The notes: generated by a model from the sequence alone, not told the origin. DNA of 64,000 nt from Plasmodiophora brassicae (GCA_036867785.1 CP145411.1:372001-436000); one strand, 5' to 3'; numbered from the stretch's first letter, positions 29,901 through 41,700 are shown. Made by a program: numbers and translations.

Positions 29901-31553
29901 CTGCAGGAACGTCGGAAATTCGGGCCTCTCGGATGGAACATCATGTATGAGTTCAATGCAAGCGACCTAAGCATCAGTGTCCGCCAACTTCGCCAGTTCA
30001 TTGAAACCTATGAAACGGTGCCACTCCAGGTAATTTTGAAGCCGAACACTGATATCGAGAGACAGATTCAGAGATGCGATAGGCCTTACGATATCTAACC
30101 GGTGAGCTCAACTACGGTGGGCGTGTCACCGATGAGAACGACCGACGGACCATGAATCATATTCTCAAAACGTTCTACTGTGACCAAATCGTTTCCGTCA
30201 ACCCCTACGCCCTGTCGTCATCAGGAGTCTACAAGACACCTCCTGTAGTTTGGTGATGTCCACGCTGTGTAACGTACTGGCTCTTAAATCGACTCTTCAT
30301 AGGACGGGGCGTTAGACTCGGTTATCGCACACATCAAGAAATTCCCGACGAACGATGAGCCGTCGACGTTTGGCCTTCACGACAACGCTAGCATTAGCTC
30401 TGCCATCAAGGAGAGCAGTGAACTGTTAGACGCAGCCCTCTGTCAAATGCCGCGCTCGACGAACACTTCCGGGGCTGTTCGCGATCTTGCTATTTCCCGA
30501 GCCGTCGCCGACACTCAGGTAGCCTGTAGATTTGCACTGTTCTCGTTGCAACCTGTAACGCGCATGCTAGGCGGCTGTGCCTGCTCTGTTTGATATCGAG
30601 GCGATATCCGCAAAGTACACGGTGGAATACAAGCAGAGTTTGAACACCGTCCTGGTTCAGGAAATCAAGCGTTTCAACCGGCTGTTAAACAAAGTCAAGT
30701 CGACCCTGTCGTCGCTGTCACAGGCTTTAGCCGGGCAACTGGTACGCCTGATAGATGTGCGTTTGGGCTGTATACTGAACAGGTCACGCAGGTGATGACG
30801 AGTGAGCTTGAAACACTTGGGAACGACATATTCGACGGAAGAGTACCCCGATTGTGGGCTTCCGTGTCATATCCATCGTTGAAGCCCCTCTCGTCGTGGG
30901 CCGATGACCTCAGCCGTCGAATTGCGTTCCTCCGGGACTGGGTGGACAATGGGCCACCACACATTTTCTGGATCTCTGGGTTCTTCTTCACCCAGAGCTT
31001 CTTAACTGGTGCGCTTCAGGTACGTACGGTTCGGTAGGTGGTGTTGCGAGCGGTTTCCAACCTGAACGTCTATAGAATTACGCCCGTGCTCACCAATTCC
31101 CCATCGACACGCTCAGTTTCGACTTTGAGGTCATGTCGTCATTGACTGGGAACGAAGACCGCCAAGCAGTCAAGGCTCCTGAGTCAGGCTGCTACGTTTC
31201 TGGAATGTTCCTCGAAGGCGCCCGCTGGGATTCCCAGCACCAGTGCTTAGGTATTTCGATGTATGGCCAAGGTGTGGGACTTGGCATGACAATTGCCTGC
31301 AGCGGAGTCCATGCCGAAGACATTGCAGACGCCAATGCCTGTCGTCTGGCTGAAGCCGATGAAGACGGGGGACATCCCAGCGAACAGGACACTGTACCCG
31401 TGCCCAGTCTACAAAACAAGCAAACGCGCCGGCACTCTTTCCACAACAGGGCATTCTACAAACTACGTCATGACCGTGAACCTGCCATCCCGGCTCCCAG
31501 AAGAGCACTGGGTCAAACGTGGTGTTGCTCTTATTCTCCAGCTCGATGACTGA
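14951..31553 (+). CDS. Axonemal dynein heavy chain, monomeric inner-arm type (DNAH3/7/12-like)
   Basis: This is the motor subunit of a single-headed inner-arm dynein. The start [20 protein letters not shown] at 14951 follows a non-ATG open stretch. The tail includes [18 protein letters not shown]. Motor landmarks: AAA1 P-loop [10 protein letters not shown] (about 21044) with CFDEFNRI (about 21250); AAA2 P-loop GRTLAGKTS (about 22170); AAA3 P-loop GGTGTGKT (about 23526); AAA4 GVGGSGRQS (about 24917). Stalk coiled coil and microtubule-binding region lie at about 26100-26950 ([13 protein letters not shown], then [20 protein letters not shown]). The C-terminal domain has [11 protein letters not shown] and ends in [10 protein letters not shown] ... 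[15 protein letters not shown], a tail like DNAH3, 7 and 12. The gene holds dozens of short GT-AG introns, so the span is not one reading frame. One exon shows an apparent 1-nt frameshift at 16639. I did not phase every intron. Confidence 0.93.
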
Positions 31554-31762
31554 TAAATCTTGCGAAATATATCGGCGCTGGCACCATTATTCGGTTGATC
31601 CGTTAGTCGCTCTGATGCAGGCGGACCGAGGAGTGCAGTTTTGATATGAAGAAGCTGAAGCGCATTCGCTTTATACGTCTGACGAGTACTAGGTAGACGC
31701 GGTAGTATAGGTTGAATTGGCGTTGAAGTCGCAAACACGAACGGACATGATCGTGAGCGCCC

Positions 31763-31766
31763 AAAA
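31763..31766 (-). terminator. Pol III-type T run after 5S copy 1
   Basis: Read on the minus strand, four T residues directly follow the 3' end of the 5S gene. A run of four or more T is the usual RNA polymerase III stop. The other three copies have six. Confidence 0.6.
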
Positions 31767-31886
31767 GGTTACATCACCATGCGGTTCCCCGGTGGTCCCC
31801 CTCCCGAGTACTGAACAGGCCAAACACCATTTGGCTTCGCAATTCGGAATGAGATACGGCACATTCGGTGTTGTATGAACGTAACC
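31767..31886 (-). rRNA. 5S ribosomal RNA, copy 1
   Basis: Exactly 120 nt, the usual 5S length. Its ends pair (5' GGTTAC, 3' GTAACC) as in helix I. Inside are 5S hallmarks in the right order: a TGCCGTATCTCATTCCGAA segment like the universal CCCGATCTCGTCTGATCT loop, GAAGCCAAATGG (box A region), TCAGTACTCGGGAGGGGGAC and CCACCGGGGAA (box C region). A T run follows. It is the same, base for base, as the copies at 47386, 47978 and 52650. It sits alone 213 bp after the dynein stop. Recognised by eye; a covariance-model scan was not possible. Confidence 0.95.
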
Positions 31887-31920
31887 GGTGTTGGTGGTGC
31901 ACTTCCGCCTTCATGTAATT
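31887..31920 (-). promoter_or_regulatory. Conserved 5'-flanking block of 5S copy 1
   Basis: The 34 bp directly upstream of this 5S gene (minus-strand sense) resemble the 37 bp upstream of copies 2 and 4: all run from an attacat(c/g)aagg start through a tgca(c)c(t/a)acca core to the 5S start. The rest of the flanks differ. This suggests an upstream promoter element, or the remnant of a shared duplication unit. Confidence 0.5.
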
Positions 31921-32312
31921 AAAACAATAGGTAGCTACCGCCGGGTACCCTCCATTTGGAACGCCGCTGCCAGGAAAACCAATGATCTCCCCGATCCTGC
32001 CGGGCTTACGAAAAGAGGCCGACCGCTCCTGGACAACATAGGACATGGCGTGTTGTTGACCCGGGCTGAACGACGCGATGCCCACGCTCCGTCATGGCCG
32101 CAGCGAAATCCTCACCGATCATCATCATGATTCATGACCTCAGGGAACTCCGGACATGCATCGAGCGCCCGCCGCTGTCCGCGTTGGCCTTGTCGCCGCC
32201 AGCTGAAGACGCCACAGGTTGCGATGGGGAGCAACCGCGCTCCATGACCTCCGACGTACGGAACGAGCAAGCGGTCTACAAATATGAGGGGATCGTAGAA
32301 TAGTCCCAAACG
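31921..32312. other. Intergenic region, no gene recognised
   Basis: Only short open frames occur. One minus-strand frame continues from the gag-like arm at 32313 through this stretch to 32112 without stops, but it resembles nothing I know after the palindrome arm ends. Confidence 0.4.
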
Positions 32313-32746
32313 GGGCTTCTTCTTCCGCCCCGGATCCGCCTGGCCCCCAGAGCCCTCTTGGTAGGCGCTTAGTGCCGACCTACATAGGAAACGCACAATG
32401 CGCTCGGCGGTCTTCCCGATGTGCTGTATTCTTTCGGCGTACGCGTGAAACGTCTCGTCTGGTATCATCGAGAACTGGCACTCGCTGTCCTCGACGAGCT
32501 TCGGGCAATACTACGACGTTGTACAAATAGCACAACCATCTGGCACGGCAGTATTGTCCGAAGCTCGTCGAGGACAGCGAGTGCCAGTTCTCGATGATGC
32601 CGGATGAGACGATTCACGCGTACGCCAAAAGAATCCAGCACATCGGGAAGACCGCCGAGCGCATTGTGCGTTTCCCAGGTCGGCACTACGCGCTAACCAA
32701 GAGGGCTCTGGAGGCCCAGGCGGATCCGGGGCGGAAGAAGAAGCCC
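32313..32746. repeat. Near-perfect inverted repeat (about 200-bp arms, 37-bp loop) with gag-like coding
   Basis: The left arm (32313-32512) and right arm (32550-32746) are reverse complements with scattered mismatches and a short indel. Each arm, read outward from the centre, encodes nearly the same peptide: MMPDETIHAYAKRIQHIGK (right arm, plus) and MIPDETFHAYAERIQHIGK (left arm, minus), followed by TAERIVRF and a basic RKKKP end. The DExxxxYAxRxxxxGxxA pattern resembles the gag/capsid segment of LTR retrotransposons, so I infer two fragments of a retroelement in opposite orientation. No reverse transcriptase, integrase or LTR was found nearby, so it looks like a dead remnant. Confidence 0.65.
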
Positions 32747-33051
32747 TGGATGACGACGGCGCTTGTGTTAACATCCACCAACGAATTCTGCGAGTCGGTC
32801 ACGTTGATGTCTACGGAGGTCTTCGCAGTACTAAACAAGTACGAGTGCGCCGACACACCCATGAAATGTGAATGGCCCACGCCGCCCTGGCTAGGCGAGG
32901 CCGTCGTCAGGTGGTCGGTTCCTGCCAGCAGCACGGACAGCGCCTTGTTCACGTAGGCTGATTGTCCAAGATCAGCGGAAACAGGGTCTAGAACAAACAG
33001 CGGCTTGGTGGCGCCAGTTGAGCCTTCGAGCGACGTGTGCACGCGGGGCAC
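32686..33051 (-). CDS. Hypothetical open reading frame next to the palindrome
   Basis: A 121-codon frame starts MPRVHTSLEGSTGATKPLF and runs into the right arm of the inverted repeat. Composition is protein-like (mixed Ser/Thr/Val, few Cys), with no motif I recognise and no membrane segment. Its last 20 codons are antisense to the gag-like frame, so the natural end may be an intron near 32750. It could be a retroelement fragment or a chance frame. Confidence 0.25.
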   Translation of the reverse strand: MPRVHTSLEGSTGATKPLFVLDPVSADLGQSAYVNKALSVLLAGTDHLTTASPSQGGVGHSHFMGVSAHSYLFSTAKTSVDINVTDSQNSLVDVNTSAVVIQGFFFRPGSAWASRALLVSA

Positions 33052-33486
33052 GCACGTACCGAGCCGTGATCGGGCACCAGCGCCGCCTGCGATCCGAACC
33101 GCATTGAAAACGTTAGCGCAGAACGAGTCGCCTCTATTACCTATTCACATCGACGGCGTGTAAAATACAGGACTGGACCCCTCCGAGTCCGGCAGTCGGC
33201 CGTTGTTGCAAGGCCGTCGTGGGTCCGCACCCCTCCGGTCCCCCCGCCCTCAACAGTCAACGAACGGCACACCGCCACGGACACCGTGCGGCATCGTCCG
33301 TAAACGGGGGGGGGGGGGGGGGGGGGGGGCGTGCTCTAACAGTGGCCTGTGGGCTATGGGCGATCGACTCAACGCTCATGAGATGGCTGTTGCGGTGCTA
33401 AATCGGGAGCGCGCGGTGCATCGGATCTGCGGCGTTTGCATTCCGCAGTCCGCATAGCGGAAACACGAGTCCCACATTCGAGATCG
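33052..33486. other. Intergenic region with the poly(G) run
   Basis: No gene recognised. It holds the 24-G tract described separately and the presumed promoter and 5' leader of the secreted protein starting at 33487. Confidence 0.4.
33306..33329 (+). repeat. Homopolymer of 24 G
   Basis: An unbroken run of 24 guanines (24 C on the minus strand) lies 157 bp upstream of the secreted-protein start. Such a tract can form G-quadruplexes and is prone to slippage; its true length may differ in the cell or reflect sequencing error. Confidence 0.9.
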
Positions 33487-34105
33487 ATGGTTCCCGCCCG
33501 AGCGTTCCTGTTCACGTTTCTACTGGTTGTTCTGGCCATCCTTGATGGGAAGCGGGCTTTTGGTGCAAGTGGTGGCGGCGGAGGCGGTCGCGGTGGCGAA
33601 CATGGCGGGGGTGAAGGCCGTGGTGGCCAAGGCGGAGACGGTAAAACAGGTGCAGGTGCATTTCCATATGACGACCCAAGCCACCCGTCGGTTCAGGACC
33701 CGCACAATCATGGCGTTCGCTACTTCCCTCCAACTCTCGTGCCGAGTCCAGGCGACCCCCAGTGCTTGACAACGAATACGGAGCAATGTTCCACGCTATC
33801 GTCCGACACAAACTTCCATCCGCCTCTTCGTTGCTGCCAAGGTATTAATCCCGTCAGAAAATGTGCTCCGTGAATGTGGTTGCTGATGATCAACACGGAC
33901 AGGATCATCCAGTCAGTGTCAGGATCCAATTACCCCATCTGACTTTTGCAGTCCTTCCAAAGGTTTCCAGAACGGGTCGAAGTTCTGCTGTCTCCAGTAC
34001 CAGGCCTACTCCGATGCACTCCAGGCGCAAGGCCCGCACATGATCACTCTGGTGCTTCTTCTGCTGATCCTCCAGCGCATCCTCAACGGTGCCCCGGGGG
34101 CCTGA
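33487..34105 (+). CDS. Small secreted Gly-rich, Cys-containing protein with C-terminal hydrophobic tail
   Basis: Exons 33487-33869 and 33952-34105 join across an 82-nt intron (GTGAATG to TTTTGCAG, phase 2) into 178 residues. The N terminus (MVPARAFLFTFLLVVLAILD) is a strong signal peptide. Residues about 27-55 are a Gly-rich stretch with His, Glu and Arg. A middle region carries CLTTNTEQCSTLSS, RCCQ and, after the splice, KFCCLQYQAY, giving seven Cys. The C terminus ends in MITLVLLLLILQRIL plus six residues, a single hydrophobic segment that could be a membrane anchor or GPI signal. I do not recognise a family. The exon join was chosen because it is the only donor giving the frame with both the CC pairs and the hydrophobic tail; ending at the in-frame stop at 33873 is the alternative. 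Confidence 0.6.
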
Positions 34106-34256
34106 GCCTGATTCGTGCCGTCGTCGACCCCACGAAGAGAGGAATGCAACACCAGTGTCCGTTAAACTCTGCCGAGTTCTACCGGGATGCGTGAGACTCT
34201 TCCGTGTGTAGCGCTTTGGTGCAGCGTAGAAAAGTGCGCGTCGTTCTATTTCGGTT

Positions 34257-34985
34257 ATGGCGAGCGACAGCGGCGATGATGTCGTTGGTGCGTTGAACAC
34301 TGTTGACGAACAGCTGGAGTTCGATGCGCCGGATCGGCATATCGTCATGTCTATCGCGAGTTCGACGGACGTCGACCACAGCGGGTTGCAGGCGTGGCCG
34401 TGTTGTCAGCTGGTCTGCGATTGGTTCCTACGAACAGATACGCAGCCTCGTCTCGGGCAGTCCACGATCCTCGAGGTCGGCTGCGGTCCTGGTCTAGTCG
34501 CTGTCGTCCTCGGACCTTCTGCCAAGGCGTTTGTTGCCAGCGATCATGACGACGACGTCCTGTCGCTATGTAAGTCGAACCTGCAACGGAACGGTCTTGC
34601 CGATCGTGTTCAGACGCGTCGAATCGATGTTGTTGAGTTGGCAGCCGGAGATACACCATTCGATGCCGTTCCTATCGAGAATGTTGACTACTTGATCGCC
34701 TGCGACCTAGTCTTCGAGGATGTGTTGACATCGTCGCTCGTTAATCTGTCGTCGAGGTACTTGGCGAAGGGCGCACGCGTTCTCATCGCCGTTGAATCTC
34801 GTGTTAATTTCATCGTCGCGACCATGGCAATCGCGGACGTCGCTCTTGACCACTTCCGTCGATGCGTCGATGACGCGGGTCTCGGTCTCGTCCTTGTCGA
34901 CATGGGCGACATCGCCAGTGCCACGTCCTTGGAACGCTCTCCCACGTCGCTTCTCTTCGAGATCGTTACTGGAGGGCCACGATAG
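34257..34985 (+). CDS. METTL22: METTL22-like protein lysine methyltransferase
   Basis: A single-exon 242-residue protein of the seven-beta-strand methyltransferase family 16. Motif I (SAM binding) is ILEVGCGPGLVAVVLG at about residues 77-92, the acidic SAM-ribose contact is ASDHDDD (about 100), and the post-I region ends LIACDLVFED at about 148-157, in the place of the family's catalytic-side AAEVFYDD loop. VLIAVESRVNFIV followed by DHFRRC matches the METTL22 segment VEKRLNF ... DHFRxC, which separates it from METTL21 and METTL18. METTL22 in animals methylates KIN17; that substrate is only inferred here. The start codon follows the upstream gene's stop by 150 bp. Confidence 0.8.
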   Translation: MASDSGDDVVGALNTVDEQLEFDAPDRHIVMSIASSTDVDHSGLQAWPCCQLVCDWFLRTDTQPRLGQSTILEVGCGPGLVAVVLGPSAKAFVASDHDDDVLSLCKSNLQRNGLADRVQTRRIDVVELAAGDTPFDAVPIENVDYLIACDLVFEDVLTSSLVNLSSRYLAKGARVLIAVESRVNFIVATMAIADVALDHFRRCVDDAGLGLVLVDMGDIASATSLERSPTSLLFEIVTGGPR

Positions 34986-35769
34986 TTTAGGACCTGAAAC
35001 CTCGAAGCACATTGGCAAAGATGGTACGAAGGAATGGCCACCGGAATGGCTGCTCGCCAAACGCTACATCACAACATTGTTGGTGGCGTTATTTCGGCCA
35101 ATGCTTGCGATTTCGTATATTGCGGCCACTAAGACGCTGTTCAGTCTACAACAGGACGATGATGGCGGTCGCTGTCACCTGTCAGCCGTGTCGTACAATC
35201 AACAGCTCAACAGCTCATCACCATCTCGCGGTGCGATCCGCGTTGGCAACATCAATACACAATAAGCGACATATCGTCAAACAATAGCTGCAGCGCCAGA
35301 CCCGTCTGGACGGTCTACTCGGGCAGAATGATGCTCAGCTGGTCGGGCCAGCACGGGGATGGCGACGTTTGACGTCGCCGTCCGCGTTGTCAGCACTGGC
35401 GCGGCGTTCCCAGTCCGCCTCCTGGTTCGGTCGACCTTCGCGGGTGGTATACCTGTTCCATTGAGGTCTGGGACAGGTACATCAGTGAGCCAACTCCACG
35501 AACGTGTCAGGTGGAGCTGTGACTGAGAAGATATACGACGTGGCCTACAACCTCGCCCGGCAACCCATTCGCAGGAACAACGGCATCCTGCCTTGTGGCC
35601 GGTTTCGTCGGCAATCGCGCTGCGTATTGATCGAAGGAGCAGCGTGAAATGGATATCTGCCCTGCGTTGCACCACCGCCATCGTATGTTATCTGCTGGGT
35701 TGCTTGTCAGTTCCTGGTCAGTGGGGCCTCAGGTCGGCGGGGCCTTCGTCCCGACGTTCCGCGGGTTCG
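34986..35769. other. Intergenic region upstream of the second giant gene
   Basis: Open frames occur on both strands but none resembles a protein, and several are antisense to each other. An open frame with no ATG precedes and is continuous with the start at 35770. The region presumably holds the promoter of the gene at 35770. Confidence 0.4.
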
Positions 35770-38700
35770 ATGGGTCGGCAGCAACGGGCGCTGACCCGGG
35801 CGGTCGTGCTGGCGTTATGCATCGGTATCGCCTGGTCATCGTCGCCGCTGTCGATCGTGTCCTTGACGGCTCTGAACACGGCCGCTCTCGATTCGTATGC
35901 CGCGGGCGATTCCATTGAGGTCACGTTCAGCGCCGCCACGAACAAAGCGAATGGGTCGGATGCGCTTCCAGGTCGATCGCTGGTCGACGCGATCGTGACC
36001 TTCTCCCAGTCGCTGGGGTCATCCTATACCGGCTTCTGGCTGTCACCGTCCGTCCTCCTTGTTACAATCATCAATTCTTCGACGGCAGCGCCGCCCCAGA
36101 TCGGCGTCTGCACTGCAACGATCAACGGCCACCTGCTCGGCGCCTCTGTATCCTCGTCGCCATCTCCTGCTCTGAATGGATCGTTCGCGGCAGCACCCGC
36201 CATCTCGTCAGTCCTGTGCGTTGCCGCACCTGGGCAGGCGAGTTACGCTGCCGGATCGACGATCCAGATCGCGTTCGACCGCGCCACTGACATGGCAGGC
36301 GGGCCGACGACCCTGACCAAGTCGCAGACGGACGCGCTGATCACCGCAAGCCAGTCCCTGGGCGCATCCTACACGTCGACATGGACGTCGGCGTCGGTTC
36401 TGCAGATCGTCATCGTCGATCCGACCGGGGCGGCACCGCCTACGCCTGGCGCCCTGACGATCACCGTCGTCGGTGCGATCAGGAACGCGGCGCGAACATC
36501 GGCCCTGGCGACCGGATCGGTGTCGCCGACCGCAGCTGGATCGTTTCGCGCGAATCTCGTCCCGATCATAACGTCCATCACGCCAACGAACGGGTCGATG
36601 GCGGGATCCACGACGATCACGATCTCGGGCATGCTGCTCGGCACGTCCGCCAGCGATCTCGGGAACGTGACCGTCATCGGAGGCGTATGTGGGTCCGCTC
36701 CCTGTGCCAACGTCGTCTGGATATCGTCGACCCAGGTCAAATGTCGGCCGCCAGCGACAACCGCATCAGGTGCTGTCAACGTCCAAGTCCAGACACTCTC
36801 TGGCGGGCGCTCATCGATATCGAACGCGTCATCGCGTTTCACCTACAACGCCCAGCCGGTCGTGACCAGAGTTGCACCCGCTTCGGTCCCTGTTGCTGGC
36901 GGGACGCTCATCACGATCCTGGGAACGAACCTGGCGCAGTCCAGCGCCGATATCGGATCAGTGACCGTTGGCGGGTCATCTTGCCTCAGCCCCGTCTTCG
37001 TGAACAGCACGACGATACGGTGCACGGTGCCGGCGTTGCCATCGGGGGGCGCGGTCCCCGTTGTTGTCACCAGCGCGCTCAACGGCATTAGTTCGCAGAC
37101 CAGCGTCCTGGTTGGTCTGTGCGGCGTCGGCCAGTACCAGCGAGGGACGTCGTGCGTTGCCTGCGCTCCGGGATGGTATTCGACGACGGCCGGGGCCCAG
37201 AATTGCACAGCATCGCCCCCTGGGTACATGACGCCCTCGACGTCATCTGCGCCGGTTGTGTGTCCCGCGGGAACGTTTAGCCTGGGATTGGCGGCGACGT
37301 GCACGGTATGCCCTGCCGGGACCTTCTCATCGTCGTCGGGGTCGGCAGCGTGCACAGCGTGCCCCAGTGGGTCAGTGTGTGTCGATGCATCTCGTCTGGA
37401 AGGGCGCCCTCAGACGGCGTTTGCGCAGGTCGTTCTGTCTAACGAATTCATCGGCGCCTGTGCTGTGCTCGCCTGGGAAGTATTCCAGTAAGACGCGTGC
37501 GTGGCATCATCGCACCGCGACACACTTATCGTACGACCATTCCCGGCACAGGTTCCGGGCAGGGATCCTGTTCGTCGTGCTCGACAGGCTACTTCGCGAA
37601 AGGGCCCGGATCGTCGAATTGCTCGGCGACGCCACCGGGTTCGGTTTGGGTGTCGCTGATATCGGATCCCCGCGATTGCCCTGCTGGCACGTACGCCACT
37701 GGACTGGCGACGTCGTGCTCACCCTGTCCCGCTGGTCGGTTCGCCCCGGCGAATCGCTCGGCGTCGTGTACGATCTGCCCGTCTGGGTTCGTAGCGTGAC
37801 CCGCTGGCCAGGTTAAGCCTTGAACGCCCATCGCAGATCGTATTGCAACTCTACGATCAGCCAGCTGTGTCCGCCAGGGAGATATGCCGGTTCGTGGTGG
37901 TTGGCGGCAGCGTTGCATCCTCCAGGATCGTTGACTATGTACATGTTAGGCGCCGGCCAGTTGTCCTGTGCCTCCTGTGCTGTGGGCTATTACGCAGTGG
38001 GATATGGCAACGCGAACTGCTCTGCAACTTCACCTGGCATGATGGCAGCGTCAACGTCATCGGTACCGCAGAGTTGCCCGGCGGGCACCTTCAGCAAGGG
38101 ACTGGCGACGTCGTGCTCGCCATGCGGGCCGGGGTCGTACTCCGCGACGAATCGCTCGTCATCGTGCACGACCTGTCCTGCTGGATTTCGCTGCAACTCA
38201 ACTGCCGCCACGATCTGTCCAGGTAGGAGTCGTTGAGCGCTGTCCCCACCGTGTTTGCTTTGACACGGGGCATCTTCAACCTACAGCTGGGACGTTTGCA
38301 GGCACGTCCTGCCGCCGATCGCATGTGGCCGTGAGTCCTCAATCGGGTGTCTTATAGCGTCAGGGCAAACGACATGTTCGCCGTGCCTGCCTGGGTACTA
38401 TGCATCGTCCCCTGGCAGCTGGAATTGCACCGCGTCGCCCCCAGGGACGTATTCGCCTTCGTCGACCCTGCCACCTGTCCCATGCTCTCCTGGAACTTTT
38501 TCAGGTGTTGATTTCCCCTGTAGCCCGTTTACACCATAATCGCGACCTTATCGCGGGTTGATTACAGGGTATGCCCAGAACGGGTCATGCATTGCCTGCG
38601 CACCTGGGTGGTACACAGGCACCAGCCGCTCGACGTCTTGCATTCAGGTACGTTCGCCAGTCGTGCTATCCATTGCTGTTCCAAAGGGGAAATTTCAATC

Positions 38701-41700
38701 GTCGTCCTAGTGCCCAGCCGGTTCATATTGCTCTGCGACAAGTATCACTGCCTGTCCTGGTAAGCCTCCAAACGGGTCAGGTTACCCACACGCTGATGAC
38801 TAACGCGTCATGCACAGTTGGCCGTTTCTCAGGTATGCCAGTTCGCCACCGGTCGACCAATGTGTCTCACTGGGACCTGTTCCGGGGCGAAGGCGCCGGG
38901 CAGACCAGCTGCCAGCAGTGCCCGACCGGGTACTATGCCAACTCGACTGGGTCCCCGAATTGTACAGCGACACCGGCCGGCTACGCTGTCCAGGCACCGT
39001 CGTCAGCACCGATAGCGTGCGCTCCTGGCAACTGGTCGAGCGCCCTCGCCACGTCCTGCCTGGCGTGCTCCCCTGGCACATTCGCGGCGACGGTCAAGTC
39101 GGCTACGTGCCAAACGTGCCCAGCGGGTACCCTTGCTGTTCGTGGTCGTTGGCTCGATTCTGACGGGTTGTCCCATAGGTTCATACTGCACCAGCACTGC
39201 CGCTTACGCTTGCCCTGCTGGCAGATACTCCAGTCAGTGCAGCGTTCTGTGTGGCAGGAGCGTTGCCCTGAACCGATGCTGGACCGCACAGTCAGCGGTC
39301 AGACGGCGTGCACGAATTGCTCGCTGGGATGGTATTCCAGCTCGTCCAATTCAGGGTCTTGCACACAGGTCCGTCTTCGTTATTTGCCACGCTTCGGTAC
39401 TGACCAGGAGTAGTGTCCCGCCGGGTCGTTCTGCACGTCGACGACGGCTACACTATGTCCAGGTGTGAATCGGGACCATTTGCAGTGGAGTTGTCGAATC
39501 TGACGCAAACGCCTCCAGCGGGGACCTTCTCGGTCGCTGGTTCGATTAGTTGCACGCCCTGCTCGCCGGGCTGGTATGCGTCGAGCGCGGGTCGACCGGC
39601 ATGCACGATCGCGCCTGCTGGCACGATTGCTCCTTCCGTGTCCAGCAATCCATCGGCCTGCCCAGCTGGAACGTTCAGCGGTCCGTTGCGCCCGCTTTCT
39701 CGTTCCGCAACCGGCCTCTAACGAGTTATACAGCCGCTGGCCAAACAGCCTGCTCGCCATGTGAGTCGTGCCTGCGTGTTGCACACAGGACGACGCATGA
39801 CGATTCGTGCAGGTCCAACTGGATGGTACTCGAGCAGTGGGTCGTCGGCGGCATGCTCGCAGGTCATCCGTTGCTATTCGCAATGGCGTCTTCCCGCACG
39901 GTTGCTGACGATCTGCCCCTTGTAGTGCCCGCCTGGGTGGTATTGCACATCGACCGCTGCGACGATATGTTGGGCCAACGGGGGGTCGCCGTGTGCTCTC
40001 CGGTTGCACTGACGGTTCGCTCAGGTCCAAAGGGAACCTTTTCGCCGGCAGGCCAAACGGGCTGTACGCCGTGTCCCCCGGGTCAGGCTTCCTGTGTCCC
40101 GTAGATCGATACGATCATTGATGAATCGTCGAACAGGGTACTACGCGCCATACGCCGGATCAGCGAATTGTACGGCAACGCCGGCAGGGTACGCTGCCCT
40201 GACGCCCACATCGTTCCCGGTTGCATGCCAACCTGGGAACTTCTCCGGTACGCTCGACGATGCCACGTGACAGGCAGGGTCGTACCGACCGACTCGTCTC
40301 TTAGGGCCGCTGGCCACACAATGCAGCCGGTGCTCACCGGGAACGTATAGCTCGAAAGCCCTGTCCACAGTGTGTCTGTCGTGCAACACAGGTCTGCTTG
40401 CTACGCTTGCTTATGCTCTCCTGACTAACGTGGTTTCCACAGGATACTCGTGCAGTAATCAGACAGCAGCAACGTTATGCCCAGCAGGGTAAGGCGGTTC
40501 GGTGACGCTTATTTGTGTCGATGACCCAGTCTGCCGTGAAGGTCGTACTGCCCATCCATTGCGTCGTCTCCCATACCATGCCAGAGCGGGTGGTACAGCA
40601 CAGCTGGGCAGACATCCTGCACTGTATGTCCTGCTGGGTATTCCTGTCAAATAAGCTCGTTACCTCCCGTCCTGTGCCTTCCCGGGCGGTACTCATCGTC
40701 CGGAAGCACATCCTGCTTATCTTGCCCCGCTGGGTCCATCTGTCCCGACCCAAGTGAACCTCCAGTGGCATGCCCATCCGGTTCATATAGCCCGGCTGCA
40801 TCCATATTCTGCCAGCCATGTCCTGCTGGCAGCGCCTGCTGGAATCCAGCGACGGCGCCGGTGGCGTGCGCCCCAGGATGGTACTCTGACTGCGGCTCGG
40901 TCAATTGCACCCAAGCGTCCCAGGGTCGATACGCACCATCGACATCGTATCCCAGCATGGCCTGCCAGCCGGGGCGGTTCAGTCTAGCCGGGGCGACCAA
41001 CTGTACGACGTGCCCAGCTGGGTATTCATGCGAGACGCCAACGTTGAAAGCGGCGTGCCCTGTGGGGAAGTGGTCCCTCTCCGGGTACACAGTCTGCATA
41101 CCGGTACACCGCATGCGTGTTGTGTTGAACTGGACGTTGTTAGTCATGTTGGACCGTGTCGTAGTGCCCCGCTGGGTTCCAGTGTGCGACCACAAGCGCA
41201 ACGCCGGTTCGATGCACACCTGGCAAGTACAGCACTGGTGCGAAATCGTCAGTGAAGCGATCATCTGGGTCAGCTTAGCGCAGTGCTGGTTCTGTAGGCA
41301 ACCAGACCTCGTGCACGTCCTGTCCAGCCGGGTTTGCGGTGAGTTCAATGTCACGTGTGTTCGTTCGACGACTACGACACCTGATGTGTCCTGGGGCAGT
41401 GTCCTCAAATCGATTCGGGCATCGTACAGCCCTGTCAACCCGGGAAGTACTCGACGGGCGGTCTCGCCACTTGCGCTGCCTGCCCGGCGGGTAAGAACGC
41501 GTCTGTCTGGCTCGTGTGACGTCGGGCACCAACGCCTGTGGCTGTTCAGGGAGTTACTGTCCTTCGACCACAGTGGCCACTGTGGTCGCCTGCCCTGCTG
41601 GATTGTGGTCCGCCACCTCGAGTTCGCAGTGTTCGCCGTGTCCAGCTGGGTTAGCGCCTGGGCAGCTGACCTCGGTGGCTAATCCGCTGAACAAACGACG

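Noticed and set aside
31767-31886. The 120-bp repeat as a MITE or terminal repeat of a transposon (GGTTAC ends look like terminal inverted repeats).
   Set aside because: Length is exactly 120 nt, internal 5S motifs are in order, and a T run follows; the paired ends are helix I of 5S rRNA.
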